In this document: one piece after another, positions 7,808 through 16,703 of the stretch
Layout of the letters: each line of letters opens with the position of its first letter
Numbering within the stretch: position 1 is the stretch's first letter
NCBI RefSeq assembly: GCF_050113635.1
Contig: NZ_JBNJLT010000003.1
Location: forward strand, 186,001-250,000
DNA from: Marinimicrobium sp050113635
GTDB taxonomy: Bacteria; Pseudomonadota; Gammaproteobacteria; Pseudomonadales; Cellvibrionaceae
Length of the DNA stretch: 64,000 bases
Reading direction: 5' to 3'
The notes under the pieces: model-generated
Told to the model about the DNA's origin: nothing
Database searches by the model: none
Seen by the model: the letters and a program-made list of their open reading frames with translations, nothing else
Made by a program: the position numbers and the translations under genes

Positions 7808-9652
7808 TCAATCCAGTTGCTCGAGGTCTCTTACCGCTCCTTTATCGGCACTGGTGGCGAGTTTTGCATAGGCCTTCAATGCTGTGCTGACCCGGCGTTT
7901 GCGCGGCTCGCTTGGTTTCCAGGCGGTATCGCCTTGGGTTTCCATTCCGTGCCGTCGTTGTTGCAATTCGTCTTCACTGAGCAACACATCAATGGAGCGG
8001 TTGGGGATATCGATGCGGATAGCATCCCCATTTTGCACCAGACCGATAGCCCCTCCCGCTGCCGCTTCCGGGGACACATGCCCGATGGACAAGCCGGAAG
8101 TGCCACCTGAGAAACGACCATCGGTCAGGAGCGCACAGGACTTGCCTAGCCCCTTGGACTTCAGATAACTGGTTGGATACAGCATTTCCTGCATGCCGGG
8201 GCCGCCGCGTGGGCCTTCGTAACGTACGACAATGACCTCGCCTGCCTTGACAATACCGCCTAAAATGGCGTCGACAGCCTCGTCCTGACTTTCCACGACT
8301 CGAGCGGGTCCTTCGAATACCCAGCAGCTTTCATCAACGCCCGAGGTTTTCACAACACAACCGTCTTCTGCAATATTGCCCCTTAGTACAGCCAGTCCGC
8401 CTTCACGGGTAAAGGCGTTCTCGAGGGAACGAATGCAACCATTGGCACGATCAACATCCAGAGTGGGCCAGCGAGTAGCCTGACTGAAAGCCTCCTGCGT
8501 CGGAATGCCCGCCGGGCCCGCCTTATAGAATGTCTGTACGCTGACATCGTCATTGCCAACCAGGTCCCATTTGTCCAGTGCGGCCTGCACGGTTTCGCTG
8601 TGTACTGTGGGCAAGTCGCTGTGTAGCAGTCCGGCGCGATTCAGCTCGGCCAGAATGGACATCACGCCACCGGCGCGGTGGACATCTTCAATATGGTATT
8701 GCTGTGTGTTGGGGGCGACTTTACACAGTTGGGGTACTTTCCTCGACAAACGGTCGATGTCGAACATGGTGAAGTCGATTTCACCTTCTTGCGCCGCCGC
8801 GAGCAAATGGAGAATCGTATTGGTAGAACCCCCCATCGCGATATCGAGCGCCATGGCGTTTTCAAACGCTTTGAAGTTGGCAATGGAGCGCGGCAACATG
8901 CGGTCGTCGTCCTGCTCATAATAGCGTTTGGTGATATCCACGATTCGACGTGCCGCTTCCAGAAACAGTTCTTTCCGGTCGGCATGAGTCGCCAGCAGCG
9001 TACCATTGCCCGGCAGGGAAAGGCCCAGTGCTTCGGTCAGACAGTTCATGGAATTGGCGGTGAACATACCGGAGCAGGAACCGCAGGTGGGACAGGCTGA
9101 GCGCTCATACTCCGCCACAGTCTCGTCATCCACCGAGTCATCGGCGGCAATCACCATGGCATCAATCAGATCCAGGTTGTGCTTGGCGAGCTTGGTTTTC
9201 CCGGCCTCCATCGGGCCGCCGGAGACAAAAATGACGGGGATGTTCAGGCGCATGGCCGCCATCAACATCCCGGGAGTGATTTTGTCACAGTTGGAAATGC
9301 ACACCAGAGCGTCGGCGCAGTGAGCGTTCACCATGTATTCGACAGAGTCGGCGATAATATCCCGGGAAGGCAGACTGTAGAGCATGCCGTCGTGTCCCAT
9401 GGCAATGCCATCATCGACGGCGATGGTGTTGAATTCCTTGGCGACGCCACCGACTTTTTCAATCTCCCTGGCCACCAACTGGCCCATGTCTTTCAGGTGT
9501 ACGTGGCCGGGAACGAACTGGGTAAAGGAGTTGGCCACAGCAATGATGGGCTTGTGGAAGTCCTCGTCTTTCATCCCGGTGGCGCGCCACAGCGCGCGAG
9601 CCCCGGCCATGTTCCGGCCGGCGGTGGTGGTTTTGGAGCGATAAACAGGCAT
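7808..9652 (-). CDS. ilvD: Dihydroxy-acid dehydratase
   Basis: Iron-sulfur enzyme of valine, leucine and isoleucine synthesis that dehydrates dihydroxy-acids to 2-keto acids in the cytoplasm. The 614 residues match the long IlvD form. Cluster ligands are visible in CISNCDKITPGM (about residue 120) and ACPTCGSCSGMFTANSMNC (about 190), with the GRFSGGTSGLSIGHVSPE segment near the C-terminus. The product feeds IlvE, encoded in this window at 19.9 kb. A perfect 8-bp hairpin lies 13 bp upstream of the start, and two hairpin repeat elements lie further upstream. Confidence 0.97.
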   Translation of the reverse strand: MPVYRSKTTTAGRNMAGARALWRATGMKDEDFHKPIIAVANSFTQFVPGHVHLKDMGQLVAREIEKVGGVAKEFNTIAVDDGIAMGHDGMLYSLPSRDIIADSVEYMVNAHCADALVCISNCDKITPGMLMAAMRLNIPVIFVSGGPMEAGKTKLAKHNLDLIDAMVIAADDSVDDETVAEYERSACPTCGSCSGMFTANSMNCLTEALGLSLPGNGTLLATHADRKELFLEAARRIVDITKRYYEQDDDRMLPRSIANFKAFENAMALDIAMGGSTNTILHLLAAAQEGEIDFTMFDIDRLSRKVPQLCKVAPNTQQYHIEDVHRAGGVMSILAELNRAGLLHSDLPTVHSETVQAALDKWDLVGNDDVSVQTFYKAGPAGIPTQEAFSQATRWPTLDVDRANGCIRSLENAFTREGGLAVLRGNIAEDGCVVKTSGVDESCWVFEGPARVVESQDEAVDAILGGIVKAGEVIVVRYEGPRGGPGMQEMLYPTSYLKSKGLGKSCALLTDGRFSGGTSGLSIGHVSPEAAAGGAIGLVQNGDAIRIDIPNRSIDVLLSEDELQQRRHGMETQGDTAWKPSEPRKRRVSTALKAYAKLATSADKGAVRDLEQLD

Positions 9653-9665
9653 GGTCTTTCTCTAT

Positions 9666-9690
9666 TTGGCGGCGTTCGAAAAGCCGCCAA
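9666..9690 (-). promoter_or_regulatory. Leader hairpin in front of ilvD
   Basis: TTGGCGGC and GCCGCCAA form a perfect 8-bp stem with a 9-nt loop (GTTCGAAAA on the plus strand), ending 13 bp before the ilvD ATG. It would lie in the mRNA leader close to the ribosome site. No T run or leader peptide accompanies it, so classical attenuation is not supported. Confidence 0.4.
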
Positions 9691-9748
9691 TAATAGCAGA
9701 AAACCTTCTGGGGAGCGTCTTGGCTGACCTAGTGGTTGAATGACGCTC

Positions 9749-9859
9749 GGCCCTTGGCGGTGTCTGTCCTTTCAAGACACGCCGTAAATACGTCCCTGTA
9801 GGCTCGCATCGCGGGTCCCCCGCTCCACGGTCTTGAAAGGACAGACACCGCCAAGGGCC
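9749..9859 (+). repeat. Hairpin element A (type-1 core)
   Basis: Two 30-bp arms, 9749-9778 and 9830-9859, are perfect inverted copies. They enclose a 51-bp core that starts ACGCCGTAAATACGTCCCTG on the plus strand. Within the core GCGGG (9811-9815) and CCCGC (9819-9823) form a small stem with a TCC loop. The core matches elements B and F closely, while the arms match nothing else I can see here. The element lies 96 bp upstream of ilvD, in the opposite orientation to element B. Confidence 0.9.
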
Positions 9860-9948
9860 TTAGTGCCACAACTATGCTTATGATGGTTGGTGTGTGCTCA
9901 GCTTACCTCTATGGTTGCGAGGTTTTAAAAAGGTTGCTTTAGCACATA

Positions 9949-10061
9949 GGTCTGCGGAGGGGGTGCCTTGTTCCCGGACCGTGGAGCCGGGGACCGGCGA
10001 TGCGAGCCTACAGGGATGTATTCACGGCGTGTCCGGGAACAAGGCACCCCCTTCGCAGACC
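9949..10061 (-). repeat. Hairpin element B (type-1 core, reversed)
   Basis: Arms of 31 bp at 9949-9979 and 10031-10061 pair with one mismatch. The 51-bp core reads forward on the minus strand and differs from core A at only a few positions. The inner hairpin is GCCGG-GGA-CCGGC at 9986-9998 (plus strand), so its stem differs from that of A by paired changes while the loop is kept. It starts 28 bp past the argA stop and could end argA transcription. Confidence 0.9.
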
Positions 10062-10089
10062 GGAGGTGACGCAACGCATACCCAAGAAC

Positions 10090-11406
10090 CTAAAGGTTCT
10101 TAATAAAGATCTTAGAGTTGCGCTGGTAGTTATACAGCCGTTGCTTCGATACCGGTAAATCGCTGATCTGCGCCTGCACAAAGCCCTGCTCAATGAACCA
10201 GTGAGCCGTTTGTGTGGTGAGCAGAAACAAGCGCTTAACACCCTGCCGGCGTGCGATTTTCTCCATCTGATCCAGCAGCGCAGCCGCACGGCCGCTTTTG
10301 CGGTACTCTGGATGAGTCACCACGCAGGCCAGCTCCGCGCTGTCCTCAAACGAATAAAGCGCCGCGCAGGCGATGATGGTACCGTCCTTTTCCAATACGT
10401 GAAAACGGTCGATCTCCGTTTCCAGCAGCTCGCGAGAGCGGCGCACCAGAATGCCCTCGTTTTCCATAGGCGATATCAGTTCAAGAATGCCCCCCACATC
10501 ATCAATGGTGGCACGGCGCAGTTGTTCGTAGCTGTCCGAGTGCACCATCGTGCCCAGGCCGTCCCGGGTAAACAGCTCGCCCACCAGGGCGCCATCGGTG
10601 GCGTAGCTGATCAGCTGTGCGCGTGGCACGCCCTGCATACAGGACAGATAGCAGGCGTTGAGTGCCTGGCTCAGATCACTGCCCATGCGCTCTCCGTCGC
10701 TGTGCAGAAAGTCGCGGCATTCCTGAAGCGCCAGTTGACGAACCAGCTCTCCCTGGCTGTCACGCACGCCGTCGGCTTCGATAAAGGCCAGCAGCTTGTC
10801 TGCCTTCAGCGCCGTGGCTACATGAGTGGCAACGTCACTGTAGGAGAGATTGAAAGCCTCCCCGGTGGTGGAGTAGCCGAGCGGTGAAAGCAGGGCAATG
10901 GCGCCCGAATCCAGAGCGGTATTCAGTGAGCGGGCATTTACTCGGCGGACTTTGCCGGTGTGTTGCAGGTCCACTCCGTCGAGTACGCCATAAGGCATTG
11001 CGACCACGAAATTGCCGCTGATGACCTGCATGCGGGCACCGTGCATGGGGGAGTTTGGCACCCCGGTGGACAACGCCGCTTCCATCTGAATGCGTGCCTG
11101 GCCAATGGCCTGCGTGACGCGCTCCAGACTCTGCGCGTCGGTGATACGCAAGTGGCGGTGAAACTGGCTCTGGGTGCCCGCTTCGCTCAGGCGTGCGTCA
11201 ATATGTGGGCGCGCGCCATGTACCAGCACCAAGCGTACCCCCAGGCTGCTCAGCAGCGCAATGTCGTAGATGATATTGCTGAAATTGTCATGCACCAGCG
11301 CCTCGCCGGGCAACATGAGCACGAAGGTTTTCCCCCGGTGCGCATTGATGTAGGGCGAGGAGTGCCGGAACCACTTAACGTAGTCTTGGGTGGGGCCTGT
11401 GGTCAA
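10090..11406 (-). CDS. argA: N-acetylglutamate synthase
   Basis: First step of arginine synthesis: acetylates glutamate with acetyl-CoA. The 438 residues divide into an N-terminal amino-acid-kinase-like domain (about 20-290, with LVLVHGARPHIDARL) and a C-terminal GNAT acetyltransferase domain from about 300 (CVVTHPEYRKSGRAAALL). This two-domain form is the classical arginine-feedback-inhibited NAGS. argE lies immediately upstream with a 4-bp gap, so both arginine genes are probably co-transcribed. Confidence 0.96.
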   Translation of the reverse strand: MTTGPTQDYVKWFRHSSPYINAHRGKTFVLMLPGEALVHDNFSNIIYDIALLSSLGVRLVLVHGARPHIDARLSEAGTQSQFHRHLRITDAQSLERVTQAIGQARIQMEAALSTGVPNSPMHGARMQVISGNFVVAMPYGVLDGVDLQHTGKVRRVNARSLNTALDSGAIALLSPLGYSTTGEAFNLSYSDVATHVATALKADKLLAFIEADGVRDSQGELVRQLALQECRDFLHSDGERMGSDLSQALNACYLSCMQGVPRAQLISYATDGALVGELFTRDGLGTMVHSDSYEQLRRATIDDVGGILELISPMENEGILVRRSRELLETEIDRFHVLEKDGTIIACAALYSFEDSAELACVVTHPEYRKSGRAAALLDQMEKIARRQGVKRLFLLTTQTAHWFIEQGFVQAQISDLPVSKQRLYNYQRNSKIFIKNL

Positions 11407-11410
11407 AGTC

Positions 11411-12598
11411 TTATCCTTTCGGGGGTGCGTCTACACAGAAACGTTGAATCAAACCTGTGAGTATATCCACTGATGGGGCCAGTTGCCCAATGTCGATGAA
11501 TTCATCTGGCTGGTGAGCTTGATTGATGGAGCCGGGGCCGAGCACCAGCGTCTCCATGCCAAGGGATTTCAGGAAGGGTGCTTCGGTGGCAAACGCCACG
11601 GCCTCGGCGGTGTGCCCTGTCAGTTGCTCGCAGGCGCGCACCAGTTCGCTGTTGGCGGGCTGCTCAAAGGGTTCGACGCCCTCGAACAGCTCAGATAGTA
11701 CGATGTCGGTGCCGCTGCGCTCCGCCAGGGGGGAGAGACGCTGCCGCAAATGGTGTCGCAACGCCTCGTTATCCATGCCGGGTAGGGCGCGCAGGTCAAA
11801 ATGCAGTTCGCATTCGGCGCAAATACGGTTGGGATTGTCCCCCCCGTGGATACAGCCCAGGTTCAGCGTGGGGACATCCACCGAAAACCCCGGGTTCCGG
11901 TAACGGGTTTGCAGTTCCTCGCGAAATGCCAGCAGCTCATTCAGTACCGTGTGCATGGTTTCCAGCGCGTTTTTTCCCAGTGCCGGATTAGAGGAGTGGC
12001 CGCTGGCGCCTCGCACGCGCAAGGATTCCATCATAATCCCCTTGTGCATACGTACCGGACGAAGCTCGGTGGGTTCCCCGATCACGGCGTAGCGTGCCTT
12101 CGGGCGTCCCATATCCGCCAGAGCCCTCGCACCGCTCATGCTGCTTTCCTCGTCAGCGGTGGCCAGTACGATCAGGGGCTGGTTCAGCGCTTGTGTTCCC
12201 AGTCGGTCGATGGCGGCCAGCACGGCGGGAAAGAAACCTTTCATGTCCGTGGCACCGAGGCCATACAGTTTGCCGTCCCGTTCGGTGAGCGTGAAGGGGT
12301 CACTCTGCCAGCGGTTGTCGTCGTAGGGCACTGTGTCGCTGTGGCCGGACAGCACCAGGCCGCCCGAGCCAGTGCCGCGCGTGGCGATCAGGTTGTACTT
12401 GCCGGACCGATGGGTCGTGTCGTCGCGTCCGGGAACGGGCAGGAGTTCGACGGAAAAGCCCCGGGCTTCCAGCCAGGTGGCCAGCAGGTCCAGCACCGCT
12501 TTGTTGCCCATGTCCCACTGCGGATCCGAGCAGCTGACCGATGGTTGGGCCACCAGTTGGCCAAGTTGATCAATGTAGCGTTTGAGGTCGAAAGTCAT
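11411..12598 (-). CDS. argE: Acetylornithine deacetylase
   Basis: M20-family zinc hydrolase that releases ornithine from N-acetylornithine. The 395 residues show metal-site motifs LSGHSDTVP (about residue 80), GATDMKGF and the catalytic ATADEESS, a dimerisation domain in the middle, and the C-terminal SINQAHQPDEFI metal-ligand segment. It precedes argA with a 4-bp gap. Having both argA and argE implies the linear arginine route rather than the OAT (ArgJ) cycle. Succinyl-diaminopimelate desuccinylase is a relative, but the context favours ArgE. Confidence 0.94.
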   Translation of the reverse strand: MTFDLKRYIDQLGQLVAQPSVSCSDPQWDMGNKAVLDLLATWLEARGFSVELLPVPGRDDTTHRSGKYNLIATRGTGSGGLVLSGHSDTVPYDDNRWQSDPFTLTERDGKLYGLGATDMKGFFPAVLAAIDRLGTQALNQPLIVLATADEESSMSGARALADMGRPKARYAVIGEPTELRPVRMHKGIMMESLRVRGASGHSSNPALGKNALETMHTVLNELLAFREELQTRYRNPGFSVDVPTLNLGCIHGGDNPNRICAECELHFDLRALPGMDNEALRHHLRQRLSPLAERSGTDIVLSELFEGVEPFEQPANSELVRACEQLTGHTAEAVAFATEAPFLKSLGMETLVLGPGSINQAHQPDEFIDIGQLAPSVDILTGLIQRFCVDAPPKG

Positions 12599-12650
12599 AC
12601 ACGGCCGATACCAGAGAAGTGTACCGGCAGTGTAATACAGGAGGGTCAGG

Positions 12651-12676
12651 CGGGCCTAGCGGGAAAGCCAGGCCCG
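12651..12676 (-). terminator. Hairpin downstream of the phosphate transporter gene
   Basis: CGGGCCT and AGGCCCG form a 7-bp stem with a 12-nt loop just past the Pit stop codon, between it and argE. No T run follows, so it may be a partial terminator or a stabilising hairpin. Confidence 0.35.
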
Positions 12677-12686
12677 GAAAGGCCGA

Positions 12687-13961
12687 TCAGCCGAACAGCC
12701 CTTTGAAGAAGAAGAAAAACAGAATGGCGAGGCCGGCACCGGCGGGCAGCGTGATGATCCACGACATGAAAATGGTACCAATCACTCGGAGGTTCAGAGC
12801 GCCAATGCCGCGCGCCAGTCCGACGCCCAAAACCGCGCCCACCAGGGTTTGTGTGGTGGAGACCGGAAGCCCGGTGCCGGAGGCCAAAACGACAGTACCT
12901 GCAGCACCCAACTCGGCGGCGAAGCCGCGGCTTGGCGTCAGCTCGGTAATCTTCCGGCCGATGGTCGCGATCACTTTCCAGCCATAGGTGGCCAAACCGA
13001 CCACGATCCCCGCCGCGCCGATTAACAATACCCAGGCTGGCACGGAAGCGCTTGAGGTGACGGACTGTGTCTGGATGACGCTCACAATGGCCGCGAGTGG
13101 CCCTACGGCGTTGGCCACGTCATTCGAGCCGTGGGCGAATGCCATGGCGCAGGCGGTGAAGATCATCAGAATACCAAACACGCGCTCCACACTGGTAAAG
13201 CGGTGCAGGGAGTCGGCTTCGTTGTCTTTTTTGACACGGCGCATCATCCAGATACCCAGCAGGGCCACCAGTACACCGATGACGACGGATATTAAAGCGC
13301 TTTGCAGAAAGTCCGGGTGAAAGGTGGCGTCTTTCAATACGTGTTTCAGTCCCTTGAGCAGGGTAACCATGGAAATCAGAAAGCCCACGGCAAACATGTA
13401 GAGGGGGATATAGCGCTTGGCGTTGGAGAAGGGGTCTTCGGTGTTGAGAATAAGGTGCTGGACGGAGCGGAACAGCCAGAAGGAGATGGCCCCTGCCAGC
13501 AGTGGTGAAACCACCCAACTGGCCACGATAGTGCCCACCTTATCCCAAGACACCGCGTCCACGGAGATGCCCACGGCCGCAAAGCCGATGATGGCGCCGA
13601 CAATGGAATGTGTCGTGGAGACTGGCCAGCCGAGGATACTGGCAATCAACAGCCAGGTGCCTGCGGCCAGGAGGGCGGAGAGCATCCCGAAGACCAATAG
13701 CTCCGGCTCTTCACTCATCAGGGCCGGGTCGACAATGCCGCTGCGTACAGTGGCGGTGACGGACCCCCCGGCCAGGTAAGCGCCCAGGAACTCGAACACC
13801 ATGGCGACGAGGATCGCCTGCTTGATGGTCAGGGCGCGGGACCCCACCGATGTGCCCATGGCATTGGCCACATCGTTGGCGCCAACGCCCCAGGCCATGA
13901 AAACGCCAAACACACAGGCGAGAATCAGAAGGATATGGCCGTATTCGGCGATCACGGTCAT
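12687..13961 (-). CDS. pit: Inorganic phosphate transporter, PiT family
   Basis: Membrane carrier of about 424 residues with ten or more hydrophobic segments. It has the two PiT signature repeats: GANDVANAMGTSVGSRALTI near the N-terminus and GSNDVANAVGPLAAI in the second half, plus two PVSTTHS/PVSTTQT motifs. It imports phosphate as a metal complex using the proton gradient. ATG at 13961 was chosen over an upstream in-frame start because GGGGAAA precedes it and the first helix follows directly. The PhoU-like gene 25 bp upstream forms the usual pair with it. Confidence 0.93.
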   Translation of the reverse strand: MTVIAEYGHILLILACVFGVFMAWGVGANDVANAMGTSVGSRALTIKQAILVAMVFEFLGAYLAGGSVTATVRSGIVDPALMSEEPELLVFGMLSALLAAGTWLLIASILGWPVSTTHSIVGAIIGFAAVGISVDAVSWDKVGTIVASWVVSPLLAGAISFWLFRSVQHLILNTEDPFSNAKRYIPLYMFAVGFLISMVTLLKGLKHVLKDATFHPDFLQSALISVVIGVLVALLGIWMMRRVKKDNEADSLHRFTSVERVFGILMIFTACAMAFAHGSNDVANAVGPLAAIVSVIQTQSVTSSASVPAWVLLIGAAGIVVGLATYGWKVIATIGRKITELTPSRGFAAELGAAGTVVLASGTGLPVSTTQTLVGAVLGVGLARGIGALNLRVIGTIFMSWIITLPAGAGLAILFFFFFKGLFG

Positions 13962-13986
13962 GCAGTTTCCCCAATCGTTATCAGTT

Positions 13987-14667
13987 TTAGCGCGCGAGCA
14001 GCAGTTCCAGACGGCCGCCGACATCCTGAGCGCGGTTGGCGAGGTCACCGATCCAATCGATCACCTTGTACAGAAACATCACATCCACGGGTGGCAGATC
14101 CGCTTCCAGGCTGAACAGTGTGGCGCGCATGGTCACTTCCAGTCGATCCGTCTTGCGCTCAAGGGCATCCAGCTCCTGAATCATGGTTTCCACAATGCCT
14201 AGCTCACGGCCACTGAAACCGGTCTCCAGAAGCTCATCCAGCTCATTGATCGCTTTGAGTGCCTGTTCGGCCGCTTTCACCGCCGCGTCCACGTATTCAA
14301 GGGTCATTTGCTGCATGCTGGTCGGAATGGTCATTTTGCGACCGAGCATGATGCCGGCAATGTCCTTGGCGCGGTTGGCGATCCGGTCCTGCATGGCGAG
14401 CAGCTCAAGCAGATCGGTGCGCGGAACCGGCAGGAAAAGGCTTTTGGGAAGATGCAGGCGAAGTTGCTTTTTAAGTGCGTCCGCCTCGTTTTCCAGGTCG
14501 GTGATTCGCCGCTGCACGGCTTCCACCTGCTCCCAGTCATCGGCGATCACGCACTCGAAGAAGCGCTGAAGCTCGCCAGTGGCGCGAATCGCGACCGCCA
14601 TATGCTCTTGCATCGGCTTGATTGGCGAGCGGCCGAAGAGGTTCGAGAAAGGGTTGTTGATGGGCAT
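13987..14667 (-). CDS. DUF47 / PhoU-like phosphate transport accessory protein
   Basis: A 226-residue, all-helical cytoplasmic protein of the DUF47 (TIGR00153) family, related to PhoU. It has the typical start with FSNLFGRSPI and the acidic helices with ENEADALKKQLRLHLPKSLFLPV. Such genes are almost always paired with pit and are thought to regulate the carrier. It is first in the pit operon and has a good promoter candidate upstream. Confidence 0.9.
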   Translation of the reverse strand: MPINNPFSNLFGRSPIKPMQEHMAVAIRATGELQRFFECVIADDWEQVEAVQRRITDLENEADALKKQLRLHLPKSLFLPVPRTDLLELLAMQDRIANRAKDIAGIMLGRKMTIPTSMQQMTLEYVDAAVKAAEQALKAINELDELLETGFSGRELGIVETMIQELDALERKTDRLEVTMRATLFSLEADLPPVDVMFLYKVIDWIGDLANRAQDVGGRLELLLAR

Positions 14668-14698
14668 GTGGTAATGTCCCCCTTGCGAAAGTGCGGGC

Positions 14699-14727
14699 AG
14701 TATAAAAACTTATACCGGACAGGTCAC
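14699..14727 (-). promoter_or_regulatory. Candidate sigma-70 promoter for the PhoU-like/pit operon
   Basis: On the minus strand, GTGACC (plus 14722-14727) and TATACT (plus 14699-14704) are separated by 17 bp, about 30 bp upstream of the PhoU-like start. No clear Pho box was seen beside it. Confidence 0.45.
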
Positions 14728-14892
14728 CCTTGATTTTGACATTTTTACACCTCGTTTGCCCGGCGAGACCCCCGAGGGGGCTCGAAGCATCGGGGTGAAT
14801 CTGCCCGGGCCGTGCGCCCGGCGGTGTTGTTGGTCTTCCGGACAGGCTACAATCGGGGGCAAAATTTGCGTCTGACTGACAGGAAGCCCTTC

Positions 14893-16671
14893 ATGGCCGT
14901 AACCGCCACTGCTGAGTATCGACTTGACTTGCGCCGTCTCGTGGACGACCTGGTGGCCGATTCCCGACTGGATCGCGAGGATGCCAACCGGCTGTTGGGG
15001 GCGGTGCGCACCCGGGAGCAGGCCATGATGCACCCGTTGGCTTACGTGGGGGGGCAAGGGCTCGAGGATCGCGCCTCACCGGGCAGGCCGCTCGATACCG
15101 AAGCGTTGACGGCCTGGATGGCGGAGCGCGCCGAACTGCCCGTTTTTCATATTGATCCGCTGAAAATCGACGTGCCTCGGGTGACGGACATCATGTCCTA
15201 TGCCTTCGCCAAACGGCATGGGATTCTCTGCGTTGAAGTGACCCCGGATGAGGTGGTGGTCGCCTGCACACAGCCGTTTGTGACCGGCTGGGAGCCGCAA
15301 CTGGAGCATGTGGCCCGCCGCCGTGTACGCCGGGTGGTGGCCAATCCGGCGGAAATCGACCGCCATCTGGTGGAGTTCTACACACTCGCCCGCTCTGTCA
15401 ATCGCGCGAGTGGCGGACCGGGTGCCAGTGGTGTGGGTAATTTCGAACAACTGGTCGACCTGGGAAGCTTCAGCGAAGACCCGGAAGCCAATGACCAGCA
15501 TGTGGTCAAAATTGTCGACTGGCTCCTGCAATACGCCTACGACCAGCGCGCCAGCGATATCCATATTGAGCCTCGCCGTCAGGTGGGGCGTATCCGTTTT
15601 CGCATTGACGGGGTACTTCACCCGGTCTACGAATTGCCATCCAACGTTACCAATGCCGTGACCAGTCGGTTCAAAGTGCTCGCACGGATGAATATTGCCG
15701 AGAAACGCAAACCCCAGGATGGCCGAATCAAGACGCGCCGCAATGATGACAGCGAGGTGGAGCTGCGGTTGTCCACCTTGCCCACCGCGTTTGGCGAGAA
15801 GCTGGTATTGCGCATCTTTGACCCCGATGTCCTGCTGCGCAGCTTCGCGGATCTCGGGCTGGTGGGGGATGACTTCGACCGCTGGAATGCCATGCTCAAG
15901 CGCCCCAACGGTATTGTATTAGTCACGGGCCCGACCGGGTCCGGTAAAACCACGACCTTGTATTCCTCGCTTCGTCAACTGGCGACAGAGGAAGTCAATG
16001 TGAGCACGATTGAAGACCCGATCGAGATGGTCGAAGAGCACTTCAACCAGACCCAGGTGCACCATAAAATCGGGCTGGATTTTGCGGCGGGCATCCGCAC
16101 GCTGATGCGGCAGGACCCGGACATCATTATGGTGGGGGAGATCCGCGATCTGGAAACCGCGCAGATGGCGGTGCAGGCGGCCCTGACAGGCCATCTGGTC
16201 CTGTCGACGGTACACACCAACGATGCGCCGGCTACCGTGGCGCGGCTGTTGGATCTGGGCATTCCCTCCTACCTGATCAATGCCACCTTGCTGGGAGTGA
16301 TGGCGCAGCGACTGGTTCGCACCTTGTGTCCTCACTGCAAGGAAGAGGGGACGATTAGCCCGGAGGACTGGCAGCAGCTGGTGACGCCCTGGAAAGTGGC
16401 CGTGCCGAAAACGGTGTACCGTCCGGTGGGTTGTCTGGAATGCCGCAACACGGGTTATCTCGGGCGGCAGGGGCTGTATGAAATTCTTATGCTGTCGGAA
16501 TCGGTGAAAGCTCAGATTGGCCCGGAAGCGGGTATGCAGGCGTTGCGCAAGCAGGCGATGCGCGAGGGGATGCGCACGCTGCGTTTATCCGGGGCCCAGA
16601 AGGTTGCTGCGGGGCTTACGACGGTGGAGGAAGTGATGAGGGTGGCGCCGCCGCCTGAGAAAGAGCATTAG
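14893..16671 (+). CDS. Stand-alone GspE/PilB-type secretion ATPase
   Basis: A 592-residue traffic ATPase. It has an N-terminal T2SSE domain (to about 170), the ATPase domain with Walker A GPTGSGKTTT (about 346), Asp box and Walker B DIIMVGEIRD (about 409), the His box LSTVHTND, and a four-cysteine zinc site (LCPHC ... CLECRN, about 478-515). Such proteins drive pilus or pseudopilus assembly, but no other pilus or secretion gene lies beside it. The start was set at ATG 14893, which has AGGAAG 7 bp upstream. It might serve a type IV pilus or MSHA-like system encoded elsewhere; which one cannot be told here. Confidence 0.88.
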   Translation: MAVTATAEYRLDLRRLVDDLVADSRLDREDANRLLGAVRTREQAMMHPLAYVGGQGLEDRASPGRPLDTEALTAWMAERAELPVFHIDPLKIDVPRVTDIMSYAFAKRHGILCVEVTPDEVVVACTQPFVTGWEPQLEHVARRRVRRVVANPAEIDRHLVEFYTLARSVNRASGGPGASGVGNFEQLVDLGSFSEDPEANDQHVVKIVDWLLQYAYDQRASDIHIEPRRQVGRIRFRIDGVLHPVYELPSNVTNAVTSRFKVLARMNIAEKRKPQDGRIKTRRNDDSEVELRLSTLPTAFGEKLVLRIFDPDVLLRSFADLGLVGDDFDRWNAMLKRPNGIVLVTGPTGSGKTTTLYSSLRQLATEEVNVSTIEDPIEMVEEHFNQTQVHHKIGLDFAAGIRTLMRQDPDIIMVGEIRDLETAQMAVQAALTGHLVLSTVHTNDAPATVARLLDLGIPSYLINATLLGVMAQRLVRTLCPHCKEEGTISPEDWQQLVTPWKVAVPKTVYRPVGCLECRNTGYLGRQGLYEILMLSESVKAQIGPEAGMQALRKQAMREGMRTLRLSGAQKVAAGLTTVEEVMRVAPPPEKEH

Positions 16672-16703
16672 TGTCCGGCCTGTTGAGTGTGTAATTTACC
16701 GCC

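Larger units (their letters stand above)
9653..10089. other. 437-bp gene-free stretch between argA and ilvD
   Basis: Read in the direction of the flanking genes (minus strand) it holds hairpin element B just after argA, an 88-bp spacer (9861-9948) in which I see nothing, hairpin element A, and the ilvD leader hairpin. The short open frames here run through the repeats and show no gene-like features. Confidence 0.7.

Noticed and set aside
9749..10061. Integron attC sites or CRISPR repeats as an explanation of the hairpin elements
   Set aside because: attC sites conserve their outer R boxes and vary in the centre, the reverse of this pattern. There are no regularly spaced direct repeats and no integrase or cas genes.
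9894..10103. Open frame of 69 codons in the argA-ilvD gap
   Set aside because: Most of it runs through hairpin element B; the same kind of frame appears by chance through the other elements.
14757..14830. GC-rich inverted pieces between the PhoU-like gene and the GspE-like gene as a seventh hairpin element
   Set aside because: The arms do not pair over 25 bp and no core sequence is present.
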